Positions 13,685 through 30,179 of a stretch of DNA of 64,000 nucleotides are shown here, in pieces. The notes beneath the pieces were generated by a model. That model saw only the letters and a list, made by a program, of their open reading frames with translations. It did no database searches and was not told where the DNA came from. The stretch lies in NCBI RefSeq assembly GCF_963576545.1, contig NC_083637.1, positions 21,769,507 through 21,833,506 on the forward strand. The letters run 5' to 3'. Each line of letters opens with the position of its first letter. The stretch's first letter is position 1. A program made the translations under genes and the position numbers. The DNA comes from Limanda limanda. Its lineage: Eukaryota; Chordata; Actinopteri; Pleuronectiformes; Pleuronectidae.

Positions 13685-14612
13685 GTCCTCAGTAGGCCTG
13701 TCACGATAACACATTTTTCTGTGCGATTAATTGCCCCAGAAATTATTGCGATAAGCGATAATATTGCCGTTTTGACACCATTTTCAACTTATATAATGAT
13801 AATGGCATAATAATGCAAGTACACCCTTTCGAAGATCAATAAACTTTTATTTTTAAAGAACACTGTAACTGGACATCTGGAAGACATTTAAGAAAGACTT
13901 TTTTATTGCCAAATATATGAACTGTTTAAAGTAGATTATAAATATAAATAAATACAAAAACTTTTTAACTTAAAACTATGAATAATATATGAACTGTTAA
14001 CAAAAGTTTACACTATACTTAAATAAATAAAAATAAATACAAAACAGACACACTCTGACTCGTGACTCCGGTGCCTGAGCCAATTGAGACCCCGTGTCTC
14101 CGCGGAGACCCCTGTGTCAGACCGCTCGGAGACCCCCGTGTCTCCGCGGCTGGGGCTGTCGCAAGCAGGCTTCCGCCCGCCTTCGTCCCCCCGAACGCTT
14201 TTGTGAAACCTTTCTCGCCGTGGTCTCCGTTCATCCCGCCCCGAGCCTTTCCAAGCCTGCCCCGGAGCCGTCGCGGCGCACCACGGAGGAAATGCGCCCG
14301 GCGGGGGCCAGCCAGCGTAGGGAGAGGGCTCGCGAGGAGATCCTCCCACACCTGCACGGGAGCCCTGATGCACGCGGGGCGCGGGCAGCGCGGAGACAAG
14401 AGTCTGTCCACCGGCAGCCGCGGCCGACTGCCGGATGGGATCTGCATCGATCTCATTTTTAGCCTTATGCGAGCGGAGTTGACGGACATCCGTCATAGCG
14501 ACGGAAAAATTTAATCCCTGAATTTATTGCAGCCGGCAAAAAATTATCGCTCATTTTAATTTATCGCGCAATTAATTGATTTATTGCATATCGCGACAGG
14601 CCTAGTCCTCAG
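13685..14612. mobile_element. Non-autonomous hAT transposon, copy 1 (912 bp plus TSDs)
   Basis: The element spans 13693-14604. It begins TAGGCCTGTCACGATA and ends with the inverted form TATCGCGACAGGCCTA. It is flanked by a perfect 8-bp duplication, GTCCTCAG (13685-13692 and 14605-14612), which fits the hAT preference nTnnnnAn. Several GCGATAA/TTATCGC motifs lie just inside both ends, as expected for transposase-binding subterminal repeats. The flanks are AT-rich, but the core (about 14050-14510) is GC- and CpG-rich. No transposase is encoded, so mobilisation would need an autonomous relative. Confidence 0.93.
14050..14510. other. CpG-rich core of hAT copy 1
   Basis: This block contrasts sharply with the AT-rich arms of the element. 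It is packed with CG dinucleotides (for example CCGCGG twice, GGCGCACC, CGCGCCCCGC on one strand or the other). Frames of 120-160 codons are open on both strands, which is expected of GC-rich DNA with few stops. None resembles a hAT catalytic domain. Confidence 0.7.

Positions 14613-17907
<3,295 letters not shown>

Positions 17908-17986
<79 letters not shown>
17908..17986. repeat. (CA)n microsatellite, about 79 bp
   Basis: A pure CA run to 17986, followed by GCACACAC. Confidence 0.97.
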
Positions 17987-17993
<7 letters not shown>

Positions 17994-18039
17994 CTAATCA
18001 ACAATCAGCTATCCTTAATAAATAAGCTGCAGCACAAAC

Positions 18040-18250
18040 CTGCTGAACCGACGATCCGGGTCAAGCTGCCGCCTCCGAGTCGTCCTCTCCACCACTGAGA
18101 TCCACCTGCACTGCAGCGAGTTCCTCTGCCCCTCTGTCCCTCGCCCTCGCTCTAACACGCCTCTCTCGCTGGAGCAGTGTGAAACTGTTGCTGCCCTCCT
18201 TCCTCCACGCTCCTCCTCTTTGCTCCTCTCTCTTTCACTCGCTAGATCAG
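18040..18250 (-). other. Possible non-coding first exon of a minus-strand gene
   Basis: On the minus strand this is a purine-rich, CpG-containing segment (GAGAG, GAGCGAGGG, CTCGGAGGCGG) typical of fish 5' UTRs. It ends in CAGCAG before GTTTGT, a plausible donor (last exon base 18040). A CpG-containing segment lies upstream on the minus strand. I could not find a matching downstream coding exon in the window, so this is a weak call. Confidence 0.3.
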
Positions 18251-18363
18251 GAGGAGCCACTGGGCTTCATCTGTGCAGAACGAGGGGCGAAGCAACACTG
18301 ATAGAGAGCACAACTTCTCTGCAGCAGGGGACGACCAGCCTGCGCAGAGAGAGAGGGAATGAG

Positions 18364-18365
<2 letters not shown>

Positions 18366-18424
<59 letters not shown>
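18366..18424. repeat. (GA)n microsatellite, about 58 bp
   Basis: A pure GA run. It lies about 120 bp upstream, in the minus direction, of the purine-rich exon-like block at 18040-18250. Confidence 0.96.
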
Positions 18425-18426
<2 letters not shown>

Positions 18427-19452
18427 TGTGAACTCACTGGCTGCTGATTGTGGCGGTGGAGGGGTTGAAGGGGGGAAGGGGGAGGGGTGAACCTAATTTA
18501 AATTCACACACACAGGGGTGAGATGACAGGGTCTTTTGCCCCCCCCCCCCCGGGAGCTTCAGTGATATTATGTTAACAAAAAAGCTTGACAAACAGCTTA
18601 TTGATTGGCTCGTCCTTCACAGCAAAGTGATGAACCGGGGTAGAGGAAGAAGTCTCCTCGATTGAAGCTTTCTGGATTTACTCCCTCCGTTACTCTCTTT
18701 TACTTTCTCTTCCTCCACCCAATCTCTCCCTAAACCCTTCCACCCTTTCGTTTGAGACCAAACTTTTAATTCTAATCCCAAATCGCCTACACTTAAATTT
18801 GTTGTTGCTAAATTTCACAAGATCTCTGGCAAGGCATAAAAAACATACCACCACTTGATTTAACTGGGTCTGACAAGAGGGTCGTCGGCTCCAGGGTCCC
18901 TCCCTTTCACCCCCCCCCCCCCCCCACACACACACACACACTTCACTTCCAAAAGACTTCCAGCACTTTCCCAGCTTGACAGTCTCCTCATACGAGACAT
19001 TTCCATCCACTCAAGACTGTGGAGGGAGATTTATCCAAAACAAAGAAAGAAAGAAGGTGATGAGAGTTTAAAATGAGGGAATAAGCACAAAATATCAAGG
19101 TGCTGACTTTTGATTCATCAGTAAATTAACAAAACCTCCAGATCGGGGCAAAATCCGCGAAAAAAAAAAAAAAAAATTCACATGTCTTTGTTTAAAAGTC
19201 ATAAAATGGTAAAAGGTTAAGTATAACTAATTGGTGAACATATCAGGGACTATAGGGTTTTTTTTAAGTGAGAACATTTCAGTGCTGTCACATTGTCGTG
19301 ATAACGTCAATTTGTTAACTGGGTTGAAATAAAAAGAGGCCAGGGGAATGACATTAAATTAGCATGTGAATGGCTGAGTCACTAACCAGGCTGTCCATGC
19401 AAAGTTCAACCGAGGAGCCATTTCAGCCCGCCTCCTTCCCTTCATGATTTAA
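18425..19452. other. Non-coding DNA with poly-C runs
   Basis: C homopolymers lie at about 18540-18551 and 18910-18925, the second followed by a short CA repeat. A poly-A run lies near 19160. No gene was recognised. Confidence 0.6.
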
Positions 19453-20280
19453 GCCGTTTCAGACATGAACTGCAGGTAAAATCCGGAGGGATTTGGATAT
19501 GGAGTTTAACCAGAGTTGTCCTTTCACACATGCACAACGCAGTAGGAGATTCTCTGCACAGACGCTTTCAGCATCAAATCATCTCCATTATTCAGGCTAA
19601 AAGTGGAGCAGCCGAGTGCAGCAGGCAGAGGCAGGAAGTGACGTATTAACTCCGCTGCGGAGATCACATGATTTTCTTAACACACAGACATCTTCGGAGT
19701 GTGTGGCACAGGCTTTTTCACCTGGACATATTTTGTATTTTAATTTTATTGTCATTCCTGCGGAGAGCCTTATTCGGACATTTGCGTTTACACATTCAGT
19801 GCATGTCCGAAAGCAGCTTTATTGAAAGCCATGCCGTCCCATTGAAGTGTTTTGTGGGCATTATTGCAGTGGCGGGTTTTAAGCAGCTTGTAAGAAGATT
19901 GAAACATTTTGCAAGAGGCCTCAGTTTTCTCAGAGCAATGTTTAGAGGAATTAAAAAGGGGCATCGCCTGACATAACTTGTGTCTGCAATTTATGGTTAG
20001 TGAGGGCAACAACAAAAAAAAAATCTAAAATGAAATTTTAATTGTGTAGGATTAGAGCTTGGATTTATTGCTGACCGGCAGAGAAACAAGGCTGACAACA
20101 ATTAGAGGAAGCAAAAATACATGGTGGTGCCCAAAAGCAAGTGAGCCAGCTGAGCCCAAACCAATTCAGAATCAATTATTCATCTCCTGCTCCATTGTTC
20201 ATGTGTGAAAGGCAAACTCCAGAGGAAGTCCGGACCCAATTCTGCGGACATCTCCCGAGCTTATGCCTTGAAACAGCTAA
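19450..20280. mobile_element. PIF/Harbinger-like non-autonomous element (825 bp)
   Basis: The element spans 19453-20277. Its left end starts GCCGTTTCAGACATG and the right end, reverse-complemented, starts GCTGTTTCAAGGCAT. Further in, both ends share a TTTCACACATG segment preceded by GGAGTTT. It is flanked by TAA on both sides (19450-19452 and 20278-20280), matching the 3-bp TWA duplication of PIF/Harbinger transposons. No transposase is encoded. The terminal repeats are imperfect, which suggests an old copy. Confidence 0.65.
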
Positions 20281-23200
20281 AGTGAATGGGATTCTCTGCT
20301 GATCCCACTCAAATGCATGTATATCACTTTATTGATATTTTATGCACCCTTATTACCTCGACTTGTTTATATTTTATACTTAAACTAATATAATATTATA
20401 TAGTTGCTTATTATTCATATCTCCTTGGTAAATCTTTATTAACGGGCCCAATTTGAAAAATATGTGAAAAAAATTGAAAGGCAAACTCCAAACACTAATT
20501 TTGTTGTGTTTCCACAATGTCAATGAAGTTCTTGAATCTTGAATATTGCATTTGGGTATATATGATGAGAGGAACATTCCCTCCTCAGGTCAGAGGAACA
20601 TGAGTCTCTCACATGGAAAACTGTGAAGTTGTTGCATGTTCTAAATGCACTGAAATAAAAAGCAGCCTCAGCGTTGTGTGGAGTCATTTGTATCTGTCAG
20701 CAAACGGCCCGTGCTTCCAGTAAAACCCCAAACCTGTGACCATTGAACATGGAGGTTAACCCAAAACAAAGAAAGAAAGGAGGTGAGAGCTTTTTTGCAA
20801 TTTTAGAGCTACAGAATACGTACTACAAGAACACACGGGCAAACAATCGTTGGCTTCATTAGTAAATCAAAATAATCAATTATGGCAGCCCTACAAACAA
20901 GATGTAATGGCCCATGCTTGCAAACAAACCACAAACCTGTGTAGTCCTCCTGCATGGAGCTCACCGTCATGATCCCACTTCAGATCCAAACACGGCACAC
21001 ATGCATTCATTACACACATAGGATCCAGGACCTCATCCCTCCAGCTCCCGGCGACAGTTCATACCTGTCCCAGAATAAACCTCGGCCTCTGGCCTCCTGC
21101 GGCAGAGCTGGAGCTGGAGGCCTGGTCTAACATTAGCACATATCTGAGTGAAATGTGCAGGGGCCCGGCACTCACCACGGGTTAAAAAGGGATGCATGTC
21201 TAGATTATTTATGAGTGAGACTGCTAGTTGTACCTTTCTACAATGCCACCTTTAAGGAGAGAAAGATGGCGGAGGGCACTTTGTGAATGGTAAATGCTGT
21301 ATGTATAGTGCATGTTAAAAAGCACTCACCCTGGTGGGTAATTATATGGTATGTGTGGAGCAGAGTGAGTCTTAAAGTCAGTGTAGAGATGTGAATCTGC
21401 AGCTTGTTAGTGTGTGTACACATGAATCAACAAATCATCACGTGCTTTGTGTGTCAGTCTCCTTCCACTAATAGATCCAGACATAATGTTGGTCATCTCA
21501 AAACCGCAGACTCAGCAACTGCACAGCAACGCGTTTGCATGTATGATTTGATGGACACTGACACAAGCTGAGGCTGAATATCAGCAGCTTGTCCATTTGT
21601 CTGACTTCATCAGCTCAAAGCACAAACACACCTGAAAACGTACATCATGTGACCATTCACATGCACTACGCATGTGTTTACTCGTGTAAACAGGGAGGAG
21701 ACTATCTACTTTGCAGTTGGTTACAAAAAATACAAACAAAAAACAACCACGTTGAAAAATAAGATCAGGAGTGTATTTTCTTGGACCCAATATGAGATGG
21801 AATTATTACTTTTACATATTTTACACCGACATTAGAAGGTATACACAGGATTTTCTTTAAATGCTGGTAAACCCGCAAAAAGGTGTTTAACTCCTTTTTC
21901 ATTTTCACTTGAGGAGGTCCCCATTTCCCCCCCTGGTGCGTTGGTGACATTGAACATGAAGTACCTGCAACTGAGGATCTTTCTCGCCTCAAGTGTTGCA
22001 TCTTACAATGATATGAAAAAAGAAAAACAATAAATTCATGAATAAATATTATTCCTGTTTCATGTTGTTCCCAAATGGTAAAAACAATAGGTACATTAAT
22101 GTTCATGGTTATTTATATGCAGCTTATATGATATCTCAATATGCCTGGCATAATTTTGCAGCGGGAAAGGTGAGGCGTCAAGACAATCAAAATAGAGAAG
22201 AAGAAAGTAGTAAATTCACACGGGTGTCGTGTTTCCATCACTGCTGATCTGAGCCGGAGGCGATAAAAACCTGTGTTTACAGCAAAGTCATTAGACCGGA
22301 GAGCGCACGTTGAATGTATCCATTCCCATTGCAGACAAACGCCGGCTGTTAGTGGGAGTTTAGTGGGAGTTTTTTGATAAGTGGAAAAGGGGGTTTTGTT
22401 TCCTCAGAGTTCAAAATAAAACATCTTCATTATAGGTTCTCAAAAAGTCTGGAGTCGTGTGGACAGGGGGTGTCAACAGTGATGCATTTTAAAACTAAAT
22501 GTAGTGGTGTGGATATTAACCACAAAACAACAACAGACATTCTCTTCTCTCCTCTCACACTTCACAGTCCAGAGAAATGAGTTACCGTGCTGCGTCAGAG
22601 AGGGTCAAACATCCAATGGGACATGAAAATATGAAGCTGTACAGTGTGACATGTTATACAGACATTTACAATGAGAGATCTCAAAGAGAGTTAGAGGCAA
22701 AAGAAAGTTGGCATCTTAACACTAATTCTACAAAACAGCTGACGATGCCCAAGCAGACACACAATTTTCCTTGTCAACACTAAGTTCAGAGATGCAAGAG
22801 CAGCGTTTTATTAAGTATTTACTCTGCAGAGTGTTTTTTGATCCTGACTATTTGGACCAAGTTCGTGCTGACACTGCGTCCATTTTAATTGTCAAGTGTC
22901 TCCTCTCAAGCCACAAAAAATGCTCTTCTCACTGATCCATGGGACAAAAATGCAGCTTTCCTTAATCAAAAACAACCAAGTACACAACAATACCCACACA
23001 ACTGGAGCATCAACAATAAAACGACAATACAATAGCTCTCTTTTAATTTGCCTGCATATATTATAATGAAAAAGAACTGTGCCTAAAAACAGATTGAGTT
23101 GGTACAAAAACAAAACTTCTCTGCTGTGGCTCCAACCCTCTGCATCAGAGTAAATAAGCCCATTCCACCCCCCGCAAAGAGCAGGAGACGTAGCTGCTGA

Positions 23201-23971
23201 CGCGAGCTCAAATCTCCTGAAGACCCCAGAGGAAGAGCTGGGATTCACCTGCAGAAGCCTGTAGTGACCTGTTGGTCTGGGGCCAGCATCGATAGAGAAG
23301 TGGCTATGTGGTGTAGAGAGAAGTTAAGGCCTGTATCACAGTGGGTTTGTTTGGAAATCTGAACAATGTGTTGTCATATTGTTGATAAAACATAATAGTG
23401 GAAGGGTTTGTGGCAGCTAGAATAGTCTGTGTGTTTGTACGTGTTGGAATGCTCCCAAACATTTGTTCCAGAATCCAGACAACTAAATTCACAGTCGGAG
23501 CAGCAGCTTGGAAATTCGGGCCAAATGTTCACGCAAGTTGCCGAGTTGCTGAAATCATCACAAACTAATGAACCTAATTTACAATCAGCTCTAAAGAGTA
23601 GTGTTTAATATGAATGTTATACTATAGGTGTATCTCTCATAGTCCCAACACAGTTATTAAGCCACTAGAGTTTCATGATTATCATGCACACATTTTAAAT
23701 GATTTATATGGTTATGTCAAACCGGATCCTTTTTCTTTGCTCTTCATTGCAATCCAAGTATTTTAAAAACTGTCCAGGTGTGGATTGAATGTTATAAACA
23801 TAGAATTACATCAGATTTTGTTGACAGGGTCCATGTTTTTTTAAGACTTTAATGTCGGAAAACTCACTTCACAACTCTGGAGAAGCGTGAGTAAATGTGA
23901 TAAGTGAACCTGACAAATGGCCTTGTTTTTCCATTGTTTGTTCCCCGATTTCAGTCGACTCGTGTCCTGGG
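20281..23971. other. Non-coding DNA, no gene recognised
   Basis: No splice-bounded or domain-bearing open frame was found, and no clear repeat boundaries. Confidence 0.6.
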
Positions 23972-24000
23972 GCGACACCCCAGAGTCAAGGGGGTGTCGC
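23972..24000. repeat. 10-bp perfect inverted repeat with 9-nt loop
   Basis: GCGACACCCC (23972-23981) and GGGGTGTCGC (23991-24000) form a GC-rich stem around AGAGTCAAG. It is surrounded by further GACTC-type motifs. Confidence 0.7.
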
Positions 24001-24429
24001 GACTCAGAGCCTACGTGTGGGGGTGGTCTTTAATTCCCCTTGTTGACTGTAACACCATGTGACAAGAGATAAACATAGTGTTTCAGCTAATGAGTCCGTG
24101 TCTGGAGCGAGGTCAGGAGGTGCTCATTACGGTCAAGATGCACACTGGCACTGAGAGCGTGTTTCCAGGGTTACCTTAAATTGAATAATCTAAACTGCGA
24201 GAACGGTGACAAGGGCATGTTGTTTCAAAGTGACTTGAGATCAGCTGAACACGTGTAAACCATCCGCACAGAAAAACAAGACGGCAGCTTCTGCCATAAT
24301 TGAATCGGGGTTTAGCGGGAACAAAAAGTCATCTGCTTTCGACAGTTCATCGAAAATACGAACATCCAACCCTAATCTCCCCGTGTGTTCCGGAGGGAGC
24401 AGTTAAAACATGTAGTAAATCTTACACAT

Positions 24430-24640
24430 ATCCGAGAGGGTGGGGTGGGGGGGCCGTGAGAGCACCTCTTCCACAGAAGACCCGGGCTCGGAGCCCCCCC
24501 GACTCCAGTGGAGACGCGGAGCGAGAGACCCAGACAAACACAGGTCGCTGCCAAGCATCGTTACTTACAACACCCGCTGTACTCCAGCGCACATTTCCAC
24601 TGCCGGCTGCCAGACCCAGTGACGGTGACATTACAGAAAA
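24430..24640 (-). other. CpG-rich, possible exon of a minus-strand gene
   Basis: A GC-rich block stands out from AT-rich surroundings. On the minus strand a GTAAGTAAC donor-like signal follows base 24569. Upstream in the minus direction are pyrimidine-rich stretches that could precede an acceptor. No recognisable protein and no partner exon were found, so a chance match is quite possible. Confidence 0.2.
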
Positions 24641-27600
24641 ACAATCTGCTAAAAAAATAACTGAAAATCTCTCCCACAGAGAAAATCAATTTAATGTGGG
24701 ATGTGCTATTGGAAACAAAAGGGTATGGACATTTCTGGAGTGTTTTTATGCATCGGGACAGAATGACTAAAGAGTAAAAATATTTTGATATCACTGTGTG
24801 GCTCCATTTTGAATAATTGTATAAGTGTATTGCAGGCTGTCAGGCCCCTCTAAATGTTCAGTTTTTGGACGAAGCAGAGAGTCAAAGAGTTATGATGTTT
24901 GTATTGTGGACTTTTATGGCGACTATGATGACACTAATGAAATTATAAATGGAGACCCTCTGAGCAGAACTGAGCCACAATGGAGATAAATCATTGGCTC
25001 GGGTTCGGGATTCCTAGAGTTCCAGGTGTGTGAATCATTTATCATCATTTATAGAATGAAAACAAAAGATGATTAAAAAAAGTAGAGCTAGACAATTTAC
25101 TCTGGAATGAGTTTTCCACAGATATATCAGTTTTGGTGTTTGTTTGCCAATAGGAAAACTTATTTTACAGAAATGCAAGAAAGGTCTGTTGGGTTATGTT
25201 TACAATTTACATCAAAAATTAAAGGCCTCGGTTTATTAAAGTATTTAGTTGGATTCGTGTTTTTTTATTAGTAGTTATTTATTATTAAGTTTATGGTTAA
25301 ATTGGAAAATATCAAGCTTTAGTATCACCCTTATCAATTGGGCTCTAACTTATATATGAGTAAAGAGAACCAGCTTTTTTCTCCTGATTCAGGCAAGATG
25401 CCACTTGTAGTATATCCACAGATGACACTCATGATGTTAGTGCTACCATTTCAGCTCACAGAGGCCTTGAATGATATTCATCTAAAATCATGAAAACAGA
25501 AAATGAAAAAAAACCTAAATTTTTTCGGGGTGGGTGTTTTCCTTTAAGACTGACCCGACAAGTGTTAGGTCACGTCAGACTTGAGTTGCAGAGCACTGAG
25601 CTGTAACGCTCCTCCTCATCTCCTCGTCCTCCCGCAACTGCAACTGCATTTTCTCTTCTGCTGTCATGAGGAGGCTCAAATGAATCAGCCTATTGAGCCG
25701 GGCAGAACTGTGCACTGGCTTTGACAGTGCCAAAGTGTGCGTGTCCGTGCACGTGAGTGAGAGAGAGCAACAGGGCATGCGTGTGTGTGTGTTTCAGTCC
25801 AACTTTCCCAGCCTCCCAGAACACAAAGCTGTCCTTTGTGGCCTCTCAGCACTACAAAGCCCCACAGGCCACCAGAGTTGAAAGTGAAAAGTGTGTGAGC
25901 TGTTGAGTGAGTTGAGTCTTTGGTGTCTATATGTCATGTGCATTTGACTAAATATGTAAAAGTAAAGAAAGAGAAGAGATCATCTGCATGAGTGCAGTCT
26001 CTTCACATACTGTACATGTGTGTCTTGTGTCCGTGGTCAACCTGTGGCCACAGACAGCACCCACTCTGCAGTGGGCTGGGATGCACCAAACCATTAAAAG
26101 ACACATCATGTGGCTCAGAACCAGAGTCGAGCACGAACTCCACCGCAAAAGCCTGGCACACACACATACAGCCATAACGCTAAAGATATACGATCTCACC
26201 GACTAGACCAGAGCGCTCGCTTCCATCCTGACACAACAAAAGTGCAACAACTCTCATCAGATACGGCCGTAAAACACAAAACAAACACACAACATCTGCA
26301 ATCAGTCTTAGACACACACACACACACACGTATATAAACAAAACCCCACCTCCAGCTGTTGATGAGTCACAGATGAGACGGCTGTTATTAATCAGGGACA
26401 CACCCACACTGATTATAATAAAAACTGTTTTATAACTGCAAATAAGTAGATGACAGATGTTGGAAAGACCCTCTTTGATTAATGTGTGTGCGCACGTGTG
26501 TGTGTGTATTTCCAGGTCTGCAGAGAGAGAGAGAGAGCTGGAACCTTTCCATCATCATCTCTGTCTAACCACACTGATTTGTTTTTTTATACCGTCAACC
26601 AAATATCTCAATTAAATCAGCTACACTAGTTTTGTTCAGTCAAGATGTGAACACTTACATCAATAGATTTGACACAACCGACAGGATTAACAGGAACAAA
26701 CTTGTAATTAACTCAACCCAAGTCGTGCTGCAGGGTTCGGCTGGACGTCATTACACAGTACTCCACGGTGGATGTGCACGGGAGTGTCTATGATTTACAA
26801 CAACAACTCTCCCTGGAAGTCGGAGAACCGCAGGCCTTTTCTTGTTCCCACCCTTTATACGATCCATCTCTGTGGGTGGACGCCTGCAGGACTTTTTATG
26901 TTTCTATAACTGTATCCTCCACCAGCTGCTCGTCTCTGTAGTGAAAGGTTTTCTTATTCAAATCCTCTTTTGTCCTGAAGGGTCGTCTCTAAGCTGGCGC
27001 CAGTTTGCACGTCATCATGTTGACTTGTGTTTGACAAAGACAAATACCTGTCAGACTCAGAGATGAATGTCCGTTACTGTATAAACACGGTACGCAGCCG
27101 TCTTTCAAGTTTCGGAGGACACTCCCTTCCAAATGTATCCAAAAGAAACATATCTACACAAACGATTAAAAATGTCAAAAAAAAATAGAAGAAAGCCAAC
27201 TGCTCTGGGGCTTCCCATAAAGAAGGATGAACAATTCAAATGGACTGCGAGTGCCTGCAGACTGAAAGTCATCAAACTGTGATAGAGGGTCATTAAGTAC
27301 CAGTTATGCTCAGGCTACTCTCTGTCTGGAATTAAATAGGGTTTACAGAAACAAAGGTATTGATTTTGTTACGTCTCTCCATCAAAATATCATGTGCTAA
27401 AAACAACAACCAATGAAAATGTATTTTTAATGGTGGTATATATTAGCTCTTCAATCATGTTAGGTCGTTATTGTCTGTATCTGTGCATTTGTGGACTTTT
27501 ATTTTTATTTCAGTTCTTATACATTTACAGTAAGATAAAAAAAAATTCTGACTGAAGAGGACAGTAATCATTTACTATTCTCCACTCTATGTTAGAGATT

Positions 27601-30179
27601 TTGTCTGTTGGGATTTGGTGCAATTGAATTGAATTGAATTGAAATATTATCTTCACACTGGTCGATTTCATACCAAAGACCAAGGTAATTTCCGCCATCC
27701 CCGTTTCTGGTGAAAGTCAAAAACTCCACTATTGTGTGCTACCCTGTCTCATAAAAACTACGCTTGTCTACAAATACACATCATGAAATTGTATCTGCAT
27801 TTTGTTTTCTATTCTAATAAAGATGATATGTTGTTAAAGTTCAAAATACTTTGATAAAGAAGAAAATTTATTTGTTTTCCTCCCAAAACATCAAATGTTG
27901 TAGTATAAAAGTTTTTCATGGTGATAATTAGGCACTAACGGTACATGGTGAAGGTTGGGTAAGAGTGTGGCCTTGTTCAACACAGAAGAAATCACAGTGA
28001 CTTCAAGCACAATGCATAGAGCACGACTTTCCCCTTTAACCACAGTCCTTTTGTTACATCAGTCCAACCACAGATTTTAATCTGGATGCAAACCCCGGGC
28101 TGTAGTGTGAAAATTGCCACCACAATGTAAACTAACTGGAAAAATAGTTAAATAGACAATGAGTGTCATTTTGAAGTGACATGTGTGTTTATACAGAGGC
28201 TGATCTGTGGGCAGCCGAAGTGTGGTCTGGATTAGCAGTGAGATAAGAGCAGCTGTGATGTCATCCGAATGAAAGGAGCAGAGACGGCAGACAGCGAGTC
28301 AGTGCCGAGTCAGTGCAGTGTCTACGAATCACAGAGTCGATTAACTGCACCAAGTATCGAACACAGAGAAGCTGACGGCCGCCTGGGGGTTTGAAAAGCT
28401 GCGTTTTACCAGGGAGGAGACTGGTGGCAGGTCTGAGTCTCCAGACCAGCTGCTGAACCATCACAAAATGAAAATAAGATAAATGATTCAGGTTCTCAGA
28501 GGGTGGTGATAAAAAAAGAGAATGGATTGATCATGTCAACATTTTAAAATCATTAAAATATTATTTTATTGTTGTGTACAACAATATGAAAAGCTGAACA
28601 AGAGAAAATATCTTTTGTAGTCTGCTTGTATTTCCTGCCAGACTGAGATGGACACATTGCATTTAATTATAAACTGCCAGAATAACAAGCAGAATTTGGA
28701 AAATCCCCAAAAATGTGTCACTCCTTTTATTAACTTTTATTCTTCTTCCACTGGGGCTCTCTCGAAAAAATAAAATAAAATCTAGATTGATGACATCATG
28801 AAGCAGCTTGAGATCATGGGACTTTTTGTCTTCACCACCATTGCCATTGAAAATCTACCCGATGGAAGAAAATTATGTTGATGTCATGTATTTAAGTTTT
28901 ATATAGGTTGCATAGCAAACGGAAATAAATAATATTATTCCAATAAGAGTGACCAATAAAAAAATAGAGTGGAAGGAAAAAACAGCCGAACCAGCCTGGC
29001 TAACTGGTGTCACTGGGTTTTTCCTTCGAGAGCTGTCACTTGTTCCAGAGGTTCTAGTAGAGACGTGCACAGCAGCGGCTAAAGCGGAAAAGATGCAAAT
29101 AAAAGTCGACCAATTACTAGTTGTGTGTTTGTTACCTTCAATAAAATGGTGGAGTTTGAGCATTGTTGAAAGAATTGGGGATGATGTTATTGTACAATTC
29201 AACTAAATATGTAACATTGGTCTAGTATAGGTCTTTTTAAACATTTTAATAAAAAATTAAGTAAATTCTATAAAAACTTAATATAATGACATTTCAACAA
29301 TGTGCATGACATCAGGACCAGGCTCCTTACAGCCTTGCTGGGCAAAGGAAATGTAAAAGAGATGAAAAAGATGGGCAGAGGAAAGCAGGAGGAGAATAGA
29401 CAAAGAACAGTAATGGAAAGTAACAGTGAGCGGAGAATACAGAGAAAAAGCAAGAAAAAAAGGAAAATGACCAATGGAAAGTTTTGACCTTAGCTTTCTG
29501 ACTCCAGTAAATGGTTTTGCAGTCAAATGTGCTTTATACCTCTGTTCTCCTCTTTTGTATTTCTGGCTACTTCTCAACTTTTCTTTCAGATCTCCTCGTG
29601 CAGACACCATCGAAACCCTCAGGAACACCTACTCTACTTTCCTCCCTCGGCTTCTGTCTTTGTTATCTGGTTACATGGACACACTTCATGAGACGCCAAG
29701 CTTTTCACTTTTTCACCTTCAACAACTCTCACCGACTTAAATCACATGAGACTGCTTTACAGGAATAGTTAGCTTGCTGGACAGAAAGAGAAAGTAAAGT
29801 GACTTGTTATGTTTTGAGATTTCTTTAAACTATATTGTTGTATTAGCAATATATTAAATGACTGTATGATGTGAAGGAGTCACTTCTATAGACAAACCTA
29901 CAGAATGATCACCTGTTGCCCTCAGCTCTATAGAACATTGCAGTTTTTTGGTTTTGTGGCTCAAGTTTAGTGTTTGGTTCAGTGTCTCCAGTATTATTGG
30001 GAATGTGAGAATGCAAATGTCTGAATCAATTGGTCTGGACAATTTTTTTTCCCTTTTCTTTTCCTGCCAGGCCCCAAGTAAAGTATCCAGAAAATGTCAA
30101 AGTGAGCACTAGACGAAAAGCAGTATTATTGTCACAGTGAACCTCTACGGACAGGCCTAATCCCCTGCTGTAACCAACT
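24641..30179. other. Non-coding DNA, no gene recognised
   Basis: It contains a short ATTGA tandem repeat at about 27623-27644, a (CA)n tract near 26310-26328 and a purine-rich tract at about 29340-29480. Open frames such as the 109-codon minus frame at 28873-29202 lack any recognised domain. Confidence 0.6.

Noticed and set aside
14008..14514. Overlapping 120-160-codon frames on both strands of the hAT core
   Set aside because: GC-rich DNA has few stops, the frames are shifted between the two element copies, and no domain is recognisable.
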